Of a stretch of DNA of 6,286 nt, positions 1 to 6,100 are shown in pieces. The position numbers and the translations under genes were made by a program. Source of the stretch: Spirochaetia bacterium (lineage in GTDB: Bacteria; Spirochaetota; Leptospiria; Leptospirales; Leptonemataceae); contig JAOUOA010000181.1 in assembly GCA_029880625.1 (NCBI GenBank), positions 1-6,286 on the forward strand, read 5' to 3'. The notes beneath the pieces are model-generated. The model saw nothing but the letters and a program-made list of their open reading frames with translations. It ran no database searches and was not told the origin of the DNA. Positions within the stretch are counted from its first letter, which is position 1. The number at the start of each line of letters is the position of its first letter.

Positions 1-742
1 TCAGGAGAACAAATTCCAGTCTGTAGTAACTGAGTTCATTGATAACTGCATGGGGAATCAGTCCTGCGTAGTTCTTTGTGAGGATCATATACTGAAGCTT
101 GCAATAATTATCGCAGAGGTTTCTGTAAGAATCATCCTGCATCATCAACGTCAGGTCGGAAGACCATCCCAGCTCCAGGGTCGCATCAAGAACTGATTTT
201 TTCAGATGGAGGGAGTTCAGTCCCAGTTTTTCGGCTGATCTGTAATACTGCAGCGCTTCAATGTTTTTTTTATTTTCGTGATGAAGGCGGCCGATTAAAA
301 AATTTGCATAAGCATCGGAAGGTTTCCTTTTTAATTCAGCAAATGTGTTTTCAAAACCGGTTGTTTCAAAACTTATTCTGAAATGAATATATTCAGAGGG
401 AACATCGGTGATATTCATTAATTTTTTTATGAATGGATCCTGGATCGCAGAATCTGCATTTCCAGTCAGATCATTTTCAAAAAGATAAAAATAGATCAGA
501 GAATTCAAAAGCTTGAGATCGAGAGGGTTTTTATTCAGTTCCTCCAGAAGCGCATCCACATTTTGACCGGGGGAGAGTTCAGAATCGGCCGGAGCCGGTT
601 CGTTTATAGATACTGGAGGGGAATAGACATGAGAGTAAAGGGTGATCATTACTGAAATTGCAATGAGGAAAGCGGATGTAATCACCAGTCCCTTTTTGGT
701 AGGGCTTCGGACTTCTTTTGAAATTTTTTCTGAAAGTTTCAT
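1..742 (-). CDS. Membrane-anchored TPR-like protein, 5' part only
   Basis: The frame is open from an ATG at 742 to the window edge: 247 codons are visible and no stop is reached, so the C-terminus is missing. An AGAGGG ribosome-binding site (749-754, minus) lies 6 bases before the ATG and supports this start. The N-terminus is basic (residues 1-18, several K/R). A hydrophobic stretch at about 19-37 follows, reading as a single signal-anchor helix with the N-terminus inside. Residues 41-60 are Pro/Ser/Glu-rich and look like a linker. Residues 62-90 resemble a weak helical repeat. Residues 144-177 fit one TPR unit well, with the A-x-x-x-IG, E-A-L-x-Y-Y and A-E-K-LG-L positions in register. TPR units usually mediate protein-protein contacts, so an envelope-associated scaffold or adaptor is inferred. 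I do not recognise a specific family, and the missing part could carry a catalytic domain. It is transcribed divergently from the DinB-like gene. Confidence 0.75.
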   Translation of the reverse strand, partial: MKLSEKISKEVRSPTKKGLVITSAFLIAISVMITLYSHVYSPPVSINEPAPADSELSPGQNVDALLEELNKNPLDLKLLNSLIYFYLFENDLTGNADSAIQDPFIKKLMNITDVPSEYIHFRISFETTGFENTFAELKRKPSDAYANFLIGRLHHENKKNIEALQYYRSAEKLGLNSLHLKKSVLDATLELGWSSDLTLMMQDDSYRNLCDNYCKLQYMILTKNYAGLIPHAVINELSYYRLEFVLL

Positions 743-1046
743 GTATATCCCTCTGAAGGAATTGAATTGCCGGACAATTTCATCTGTCATTAATTTTTTA
801 TGAGATATTTATATAAAACCCGAAGTTTTATTTAAGAATCATTTAAAATAACACTGCATGATATACGGCTCTGAAAACCAAATTTACAAAGGCGTCGGAA
901 GACAGTGAAGCTACTTCGTTTTTTTAAATATGGTTCTCATTACAATCCCGGGAATCGATTTGTTCCGAATGATGTAATAAAGCGGAATTAAAAATTGTAA
1001 AATGAATGGAATTGACAGAATATCCGGAATTTCAGATTGGTGAATT
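743..1046. other. Divergent intergenic region, no gene supported
   Basis: These 304 bases separate the minus-strand TPR-like gene from the plus-strand DinB-like gene. They are AT-rich. A 7-bp perfect inverted repeat lies at 813-831 (ATAAAAC, 5-base loop, GTTTTAT). It has TATA-rich sequence beside it and may overlap the promoter of the minus-strand gene, although no good -35 box accompanies it. At 907-925 a short GAAG-CTA-CTTC hairpin is followed by seven T on the plus strand; the stem has only 4 Watson-Crick pairs, so it is a poor terminator. A 16-codon frame (858-908, plus) ends just before that hairpin and has no ribosome-binding site. A TTGACA hexamer at 1012-1017 has no matching -10 box. 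Confidence 0.5.
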
Positions 1047-1544
1047 ATGAAAGAAGCAGAAATCTATATTGAGCAGCATAAATTTATCAGAAAAAAGCTG
1101 CTGGATCTTCTGGACGAAATTTCTTCTTCTGAATTTTCAGAAGAATCTCTTCACTGGATGATGCCGTTTGGAAATCCGGGACGGGCGCATATCTCCTGGC
1201 AGTTCATGCACTGCGCTGCGACCCTGGATCGTTATTTAAATGCAAGAATTCTTTCCGGCAATGTGAAAGATGAAAAGCTGGTGAACGGATTTGCTGGAGG
1301 GAGCATTCCCGATCCTGCGAAGATTATTGCTCCGGACGAAATCCGGATGCAGCTTGAAAAAACTACGGAGCCTTATTTTCAATATTTTCTTTCTCTGGAA
1401 GAATCCCGTCTTTCTGAAATGCCGAATCCGGATGCGGGAAGAACCCACAGAGAAATTCTTCAGCTTTTAAACTGGCATGAGGCGCATCACCACGGTCAGT
1501 GCCAGATCATCTGGAATTCATTTCGCAACAAATCAACGAATTGA
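1047..1544 (+). CDS. DinB-superfamily putative metal-binding protein
   Basis: This 165-residue protein has the usual length and helical pattern of the DinB/YfiT-like four-helix bundle. Two helices carry the expected histidines. One is the segment around residues 48-64, with H48 and H55 (M-H-C-A-A-T-L-D-R-Y-L). The other is the C-terminal helix 143-151 (W-H-E-A-H-H-H-G-Q), where H144 and H148 form the typical HxxxH pair ending in HGQ. In characterised relatives three such histidines bind a divalent metal, and some members are thiol-dependent transferases (bacillithiol or mycothiol) or hydrolases. The substrate here cannot be read from sequence. No signal peptide or membrane helix is present, so it should be cytosolic. 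An in-frame TGA at 1041-1043 fixes the ATG as the first possible start. The ribosome-binding site is weak (GGTGA, only 3 bases upstream). The gene stands alone on the plus strand, divergent from one neighbour and convergent with the kinase gene. Confidence 0.85.
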   Translation: MKEAEIYIEQHKFIRKKLLDLLDEISSSEFSEESLHWMMPFGNPGRAHISWQFMHCAATLDRYLNARILSGNVKDEKLVNGFAGGSIPDPAKIIAPDEIRMQLEKTTEPYFQYFLSLEESRLSEMPNPDAGRTHREILQLLNWHEAHHHGQCQIIWNSFRNKSTN

Positions 1545-1685
1545 TTGTTTTTATATTCCGTAATTCATCCGGAAATTTTGCAGTTTAAGGAGGGATTGTG
1601 AAATGCTCTTCTCTTGAGGTCAGAATTCAGGAGAGGTTTCTTTTCTTGGAATTGAATATTCAGGGTAATCCATTATGAGTTTATG

Positions 1686-3287
1686 TCAGGATGGAATGAT
1701 TTTCTGAGGGATTTTTAGATAGAATACCGTGCCGTTATCTTTTTCTGTTTGAAAATCGATGGTCCCGCCATGTGCTTCAATAATACTTCGTGCAATCGCC
1801 ATGCCCAGCCCGGTTCCATTTTTTTTATGGGAAATGAAAGGTTCAAAAATAGAATTTTTTATTTCAGAAGGGATGCCTTTCCCTGTATCCTGAAGATCTA
1901 TTTTCAGAAGATTACCGGATTTTGAGATATTTAAAGTTAAGATTCTGTTTTCCGGATCTTTTTTTTCCATTGCATCACATGCATTAACCGCAATATTGAA
2001 AATTGCTCTGAGAACACGGTCCGGATCAATGAAGACGGAACCCTGAACATGATTCATTACTTTAAGAATTGTATTTCTTTCTTCGCAGAGTGGATCCAGG
2101 AACTGTCTCAGACGTTTCGTAAATTGATCCGTCTCCACTGATATTGTAGAAATAGAGAGCCCTCCTTTTGAAAAATCAAGAATATCATGGGTCATTTCCA
2201 TCATTCGCTCAGATTCATAGCTGATGTTGTTCAGAAACTGAGATTTCTGTTCTGAAGAAAGAGAGTCATCGAGAGCCAGCTTGGCGCTGTTTCGAATAAC
2301 GACTGTATAGTTTTTTAAGTCATGGATAATGGATGCCGCCATCTGTCCGATGTTTGCAAGCCGGGAATGGTCTTCGTTAAGAAAATTTTTCAGTACAATT
2401 GAAAGGGAGTCAACCATGCTTAAAATGGGATCAAATTTTTTTGATTTAAATATGTTCTGTGGAAAATTATTAAACTGAAGAATGGCCAAAATTTCATGTT
2501 CATTGATGACAGGCAGAAGAAGCTTATGATTGATAAACTTGGGGGAAGAAATTTCTGACAGAGGGTTTCCTTCAAATTCGTTTACCCGTTCTTTGTAAGG
2601 TTCCGTCAGAAGATTAAATCCGTCAATGGGCCGGTGCGAATGAAAATTGGCATTATTATGAAAAGAGGAGGGAGGCAGATAAATCATATCCAGTTTTGCA
2701 TCCTGGTTTCCACAGAGCTTTAAGATAAAAGAACAGGCAACTGTGGCGGCTGTAAGAGGATCTCTGGTTTTTGCAATATTACGGGTTCCTTCCAGAATTG
2801 TACGGAGCTGGACGGCAAGCTCTTTGATTTCTCTGTTGGCCAGAAGCATGGATATGTGCAGTTTGATTTTTGAGATAAAGTCAATAATTTGAATTGGAAA
2901 AATAAAAAAATCAATAACGTTTTCGGAAAATAAATCGAGAATTTTTTCTGTTTGATCTGTTGTAACGATAAGAATTGCCGGAATTCCTCCAGGAGAAAAG
3001 TATTCATCGGAGACATGATCATGAATGTTATTGAGCTTTTCATCCGTAAAATTGGAAACATCAAAAAGGATCAGTTTTATGTCTGGATTTTCTTCAATAA
3101 TCACCAGAGCATGATTTCTGTTTTCAGCAAAGAATAATTGAATTTCAATATTTATTAAAGACGATTTTACGTATTCTGCTGTCTTCAGGTTGTCTGTAAT
3201 AACAAGTATAGATGCATGAGATCCATCAAAAAAATTTGACTGAGCATATAGATCTGATTGAACAGCGGTTCCTCCTGGTTGCACCAT
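1686..3287 (-). CDS. Cytosolic sensor histidine kinase with degenerate receiver domain
   Basis: This 533-residue protein should autophosphorylate on a histidine and signal to an unidentified response regulator. Residues 26-150 look like a receiver fold: T31-D32 ends strand 1, D76 (L-F-D-V-S) sits at the usual phospho-Asp site and T109 at the Ser/Thr site. The strand-5 K-P is I-F-P (129-131), so the conserved Lys is Phe130. Residues 155-305 resemble a GAF-type sensor domain. The HisKA segment (about 305-375) has H322 in I-I-H-D-L-K-N. The HATPase domain (about 415-530) is complete: N-box with N435, G1 D-T-G-K-G-I-P (467-473), F-box F-E-P-F (481-484), G2 G-T-G-L-G (491-495). There are no membrane helices, so sensing is probably cytosolic. 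The ATG at 3287 is the only plausible start: an in-frame TAA lies about 30 bases upstream and no other start codon intervenes except GTG at codon 2. No ribosome-binding site is evident. The gene lies behind the groEL terminator, without a response regulator nearby. Confidence 0.9.
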   Translation of the reverse strand: MVQPGGTAVQSDLYAQSNFFDGSHASILVITDNLKTAEYVKSSLINIEIQLFFAENRNHALVIIEENPDIKLILFDVSNFTDEKLNNIHDHVSDEYFSPGGIPAILIVTTDQTEKILDLFSENVIDFFIFPIQIIDFISKIKLHISMLLANREIKELAVQLRTILEGTRNIAKTRDPLTAATVACSFILKLCGNQDAKLDMIYLPPSSFHNNANFHSHRPIDGFNLLTEPYKERVNEFEGNPLSEISSPKFINHKLLLPVINEHEILAILQFNNFPQNIFKSKKFDPILSMVDSLSIVLKNFLNEDHSRLANIGQMAASIIHDLKNYTVVIRNSAKLALDDSLSSEQKSQFLNNISYESERMMEMTHDILDFSKGGLSISTISVETDQFTKRLRQFLDPLCEERNTILKVMNHVQGSVFIDPDRVLRAIFNIAVNACDAMEKKDPENRILTLNISKSGNLLKIDLQDTGKGIPSEIKNSIFEPFISHKKNGTGLGMAIARSIIEAHGGTIDFQTEKDNGTVFYLKIPQKIIPS

Positions 3288-3609
3288 TCTATCATGATAC
3301 TGTTTTAGATGAGTTTAGCAATCATAAAATATTGATTGATCTAAAAAAATATTGAGCTGTACATTTTCATGTTGGATCAAACCATGTTGATTCTGATAGA
3401 TTTGAATTGCTGGAGTATCCCTTGCTTTCGTTGGAAATGTTGAAGGCCGGTTTCAAATATTTAACTGAGTGCCGATTTCTGATTTCTTCTAATTTTTATA
3501 AAAATGAAGTTATCCGTAAAGGTTTTACAGTCAGAATCAGATTCTGCTGAACAGGAGATAAAAAAAGCGCAGAAACTCTGCGCTTTTTTTAAGGGAAAAA
3601 GTGGAATTC
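3288..3609. other. Intergenic region between groEL and kinase gene
   Basis: Apart from the groEL terminator at 3560-3590, these 322 bases hold no recognised gene. The part nearest the kinase (about 3300-3350) is very AT-rich and contains AAATATTGA twice; it is the natural place for a kinase promoter, but no convincing -35/-10 pair is visible. On the plus strand a frame is open from about 3355 to 3550. Its only ATG, at 3437, would give a 37-residue basic peptide. The peptide matches nothing I recognise and lacks a good ribosome-binding site, so I do not call it a gene. Confidence 0.45.
3560..3590 (-). terminator. Intrinsic terminator of groESL (works in both directions)
   Basis: A perfect hairpin is formed by GCGCAG (3567-3572), the loop AAACT and CTGCGC (3578-3583). 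Seven A lie on one side and seven T on the other, so both strands carry a GC stem followed by a U-run. It begins 20 bases beyond the groEL stop codon on the minus strand, the expected place for a Rho-independent terminator. It separates the chaperonin transcript from the downstream kinase gene. Confidence 0.92.
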
Positions 3610-5253
3610 TTACATCATTCCGCCCATGCCTCCCATTCCGCCCATACCGGCAGCAGCCATAGGGTCTACCTTATCCGGTTCAGGGATATCGGTAATGCTG
3701 CATTCTGTTGTCAGAACCATGCCGGCAATGGAAGCAGCATTTTGAAGTGAGCTTCTTACAACCTTGGCAGGATCAAGAACTCCAGCTTTTGCAAGGTCTT
3801 CCCATTCAAGGCTGGCAGCATTAAATCCAATATTGTCTTTTTCATTCATTGCATGCTGTACAATGACACTGCCTTCAAGACCGGCATTGTTTGCAATCAT
3901 ACGGAGAGGCCATTCCAGGGCTCTGTAGACAATATCAGCTCCGGTATTTTCATCACCTGAAAGGTCCAGAGATTTAATGATTTCACGGCATCGAAGAAGC
4001 GTAAGTCCGCCTCCGGCAACAATTCCTTCTTCCACAGCAGATCGAGTGGCTGAAAGAGCATCTTCCACACGGGCCTTTTTTTCTTTCATTTCTACTTCTG
4101 TGGCAGCTCCCACATTGATGACAGCAACGCCGCCGGAAAGCTTTGCCAGTCTTTCCTGGAGCTTTTCGCGGTCATAATCGCTTGTAGTATCTTCAATCTG
4201 CTTTTTGATTTGAGAAATTCTTGCTTTGATATCAGCTTCGGAAGCGCTTCCTTCAATAATTGTTGTATTTTCTTTGTCTACAACCACTTTATTTGCTTCG
4301 CCGAGCTGAGAAATATCCATTCCTTCAAGCTTCATTCCCAGGTCTTCGCTGATTACCTGACCGCCGGTCAGAACAGCGATGTCTTCAAGCATTGCTTTTC
4401 TTCGATCGCCGAATCCAGGAGCTTTTACAGCGCAAACGCGGACAGTTTTTCTCAGATTGTTTACAACGAGAGTTGCAAGGGCTTCGCCTTCAACTTCTTC
4501 GGAAATGATCAGGAACGGTCTTCCGCTCTGAGCGACTTTTTCCAGAATGGGAAGAAGTTCTCTCATATTGGCGATTTTTTTCTCATGGATGAGAATGAAA
4601 GGTTTTTCCATAGTTGCATTCATGGATTCAGGATCTGTTACAAAATACGGAGACTGATAGCCGCGGTCGAACTGCATTCCTTCGACAACTTCCATGTGGG
4701 TGTCGATGCCTTTTGCTTCTTCAACAGTGATCACTCCGTCGTTTCCGACTTTTGCCATTGCGTCAGCAATCAGGTTTCCGATTTCAACATCATTGTTGGC
4801 TGAAATGCTTGCAACAGATGCAATATCGCCTTTGTTCGTGCCGATCTTCTGGGCTCTTTTATGGACTTCTTCCACAACCTTGCTGACAGCAATGTCAATC
4901 CCTCTTTTTAGATACATAGGGTTTGCGCCTGCCGTTACGTTTTTCAGACCTTCGTTTACAATTGCCTGAGCAAGAACCGTAGCAGATGTAGTTCCGTCTC
5001 CGGCAACATCGTTGGTTTTTGTCGCAACTTCTTTTGCAAGCTGGGCGCCCATATTTTCAAGCGGATCTTCGAGTTCGATTTCTTTGGCGACCGTTACTCC
5101 GTCTTTTGTTACGGTAGGCGCGCCGAATTTTTTGTCGATGATTACGTTTCGTCCGCGGGGTCCGAGGGTTACGCGTACAGCATTGGCCAGTTTGTTTACG
5201 CCGGATTGAATCTTGCGTCTGGACTCTTCATGAAAATCAAGTTGTTTTGCCAT
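3610..5253 (-). CDS. groEL: Chaperonin GroEL (60 kDa, Hsp60)
   Basis: This is the ATP-driven cytosolic folding chaperone, which assembles as a double seven-subunit ring and is capped by GroES. The 547 residues match the usual length. The equatorial domain shows V-T-L-G-P-R-G-R-N (28-36), the nucleotide-binding G-D-G-T-T-S (85-90) and the family signature A-V-E-E-G-I-V-A-G-G-G (406-416). D398, in R-V-E-D-A-L, corresponds to the ATP-hydrolysis aspartate of the E. coli protein. Apical substrate-binding positions are hydrophobic as expected: Y199, Y203, F204, L234, L237, L259, V263, V264. The C-terminus (536-547) has the flexible GGM-repeat tail. The start is set by AAAGGAG (5263-5269, minus), 9 bases before the ATG. 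The gene follows groES by 28 bases and shares its promoter and operators. A strong terminator follows the stop. Nothing suggests an atypical paralogue. Confidence 0.99.
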   Translation of the reverse strand: MAKQLDFHEESRRKIQSGVNKLANAVRVTLGPRGRNVIIDKKFGAPTVTKDGVTVAKEIELEDPLENMGAQLAKEVATKTNDVAGDGTTSATVLAQAIVNEGLKNVTAGANPMYLKRGIDIAVSKVVEEVHKRAQKIGTNKGDIASVASISANNDVEIGNLIADAMAKVGNDGVITVEEAKGIDTHMEVVEGMQFDRGYQSPYFVTDPESMNATMEKPFILIHEKKIANMRELLPILEKVAQSGRPFLIISEEVEGEALATLVVNNLRKTVRVCAVKAPGFGDRRKAMLEDIAVLTGGQVISEDLGMKLEGMDISQLGEANKVVVDKENTTIIEGSASEADIKARISQIKKQIEDTTSDYDREKLQERLAKLSGGVAVINVGAATEVEMKEKKARVEDALSATRSAVEEGIVAGGGLTLLRCREIIKSLDLSGDENTGADIVYRALEWPLRMIANNAGLEGSVIVQHAMNEKDNIGFNAASLEWEDLAKAGVLDPAKVVRSSLQNAASIAGMVLTTECSITDIPEPDKVDPMAAAGMGGMGGMGGMM

Positions 5254-5281
5254 GTTTGTTTTCTCCTTTAATAAACAACTA

Positions 5282-5566
5282 TCAGGTTATAATCGCGAGA
5301 ATATCGCTTTCACGTACAATCAGGAAATCCTGACCGTCTTTTTTTACTTCTGTTCCGGAATATTTTCCGTAAAGAACCTTATCTCCCACCTTAACTTCAA
5401 GGGGTACAAGCTTTCCGTCTTTGTAATTTCCCGGACCTACAGCTTCGATCTTGCCTTCCTGAGGCTTTTCTTTTGCCGTATCGGGAATGTAAATGGAACC
5501 AACTTTTTCCTCAGCTTCATCAAGAGGACGGACCAGAACTCGGTCTCCAAGAGGTTGTATAGCCAT
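5282..5566 (-). CDS. groES: Co-chaperonin GroES (10 kDa, Hsp10)
   Basis: The 94-residue protein forms the seven-subunit lid of the GroEL chamber in the cytosol. It starts M-A-I-Q-P-L-G-D-R-V, the standard GroES opening. The mobile loop (about 17-33) contains the hydrophobic tripeptide I25-Y26-I27, which docks on GroEL at the place of I-V-L in E. coli. The G-P-G (44-46) and V-K-V-G-D-K-V-L-Y (58-66) segments are typical of the barrel. I chose the ATG at 5566. A TTG at 5581 would add five residues, but that codon abuts the GGAGG ribosome-binding site that serves the ATG, and those five residues are not part of the family. It is the first gene of the groESL operon, under the promoter at 5663-5690 and the CIRCE-like sites. 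Confidence 0.98.
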   Translation of the reverse strand: MAIQPLGDRVLVRPLDEAEEKVGSIYIPDTAKEKPQEGKIEAVGPGNYKDGKLVPLEVKVGDKVLYGKYSGTEVKKDGQDFLIVRESDILAIIT

Positions 5567-5574
5567 TATAGTTT

Positions 5575-5579
5575 CCTCC
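5575..5579 (-). promoter_or_regulatory. Shine-Dalgarno site of groES, decides the start
   Basis: GGAGG on the minus strand lies 8 bases before the ATG at 5566, an ideal spacing. It directly follows the upstream in-frame TTG at 5581, so that TTG cannot use it as a start. Confidence 0.93.
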
Positions 5580-5625
5580 AAAAATATTTGTTTAAAGAAT
5601 TTTCTCTTTAAGATGCATATCTGCG

Positions 5626-5652
5626 TTAGCAGTCATGACCTTTAATTGCTAA
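5626..5652 (-). promoter_or_regulatory. Proximal CIRCE-like operator (HrcA site)
   Basis: The arms TTAGCAGTC and AATTGCTAA are separated by 9 bases. CIRCE has the same 9-9-9 layout, with consensus TTAGCACTC-N9-GAGTGCTAA. The outer six positions of both arms match perfectly; the inner three diverge. It lies just downstream of the inferred transcription start of groESL, the usual CIRCE position, and would be inside the 5' untranslated leader. In bacteria with this element the repressor HrcA binds it and releases under heat stress. The hrcA gene is not in this window, so the regulator is inferred. Confidence 0.8.
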
Positions 5653-5662
5653 TTTTTTAGCC

Positions 5663-5690
5663 AATTTAATAATTTTTACGATAATGTCAA
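5663..5690 (-). promoter_or_regulatory. Sigma70-type promoter of groESL
   Basis: On the minus strand a perfect TTGACA -35 box (5685-5690) is followed after 16 bases by TAAATT (5663-5668), which matches the -10 consensus TATAAT at 4 of 6 positions. Transcription would start near 5656, giving a leader of about 90 bases before groES. The promoter sits between the two CIRCE-like palindromes. Confidence 0.75.
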
Positions 5691-5701
5691 GATATTTAGT
5701 G

Positions 5702-5738
5702 AATTTTTAGCAGAAGAGGGTGGTATTTGCTAAAAATT
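5702..5738 (-). promoter_or_regulatory. Distal CIRCE-like palindrome upstream of the groESL promoter
   Basis: AATTTTTAGCA (5702-5712) and TGCTAAAAATT (5728-5738) form an 11-bp perfect inverted repeat around 15 bases. Its core, 5707-5733, is TTAGCA-N15-TGCTAA, with the same hexamers and spacing as the proximal operator. The inner CIRCE positions (CTC/GAG) are not conserved. It ends about 12 bases upstream of the -35 box. I read it as a second HrcA site. A plus-strand terminator is less likely because the stem is AT-rich, the loop is long and there is no gene ahead of it. Confidence 0.6.
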
Positions 5739-6100
5739 TTTTATTTTGCCGATTTATGGACTTTGAGACAATTAACAATATTAAGATGAGTCTACAAGAA
5801 AAAGTGCAATTGTTTTTTCTCTCAATATCATTTTTGTATAATATGGAAGAAAGTAAGAATTACAAGCTATAAGGAATTGAAAAAAGCTGAAATGAAATTG
5901 GAATGGAGAGACCGTTTGTGAATGTTTTTCGAGTTTATGCCGGAATAAAGGCCGGTCCGTTCTGTTGCCATTTTGTAAGCAAGTCAATTTGCAGTCATCA
6001 TCTGATAGAGAAGGTTTTCCTGGCTATAAATAAAAAACGGATAGAAACCTGGAGAAACATCGTTGAAAATTTCACTTTCCGCTGATTATCTAAAAACTTC
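5739..6100. other. Gene-free stretch between the groESL control region and the thioesterase gene
   Basis: About 360 bases hold no gene I can support. Short frames exist on both strands (5781-5987 minus, 5903-6085 plus), overlapping each other, without ribosome-binding sites and without a family resemblance. A consensus TATAAT at 5837-5842 on the plus strand has only a weak T-rich -35 region. If it is a promoter, it could serve a small RNA or the plus-strand 60-codon frame. No clear terminator follows the thioesterase stop codon on the minus strand. Confidence 0.45.

Noticed and set aside
1012..1017. Perfect TTGACA as the -35 box of the DinB-like gene
   Set aside because: No acceptable -10 hexamer lies 15-19 bases downstream, and a promoter here would start transcription at the ATG itself.
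4210..4803. 197-codon plus-strand frame inside groEL
   Set aside because: It is antisense to highly conserved groEL codons, its product is Phe/Ser-rich as expected from reverse-strand reading, and groEL explains the region fully.
5252..5611. 119-codon plus-strand frame across groES
   Set aside because: It lies antisense to groES and its control region; it has no ribosome-binding site and no recognisable domain.
5702..5740. Distal palindrome as a plus-strand Rho-independent terminator
   Set aside because: The stem is AT-rich with a 15-base loop and no plus-strand gene precedes it; the CIRCE spacing explains it better.
5781..5987. 68-codon minus-strand frame upstream of groES
   Set aside because: No ribosome-binding site or family resemblance, and it overlaps an equally weak frame on the other strand.
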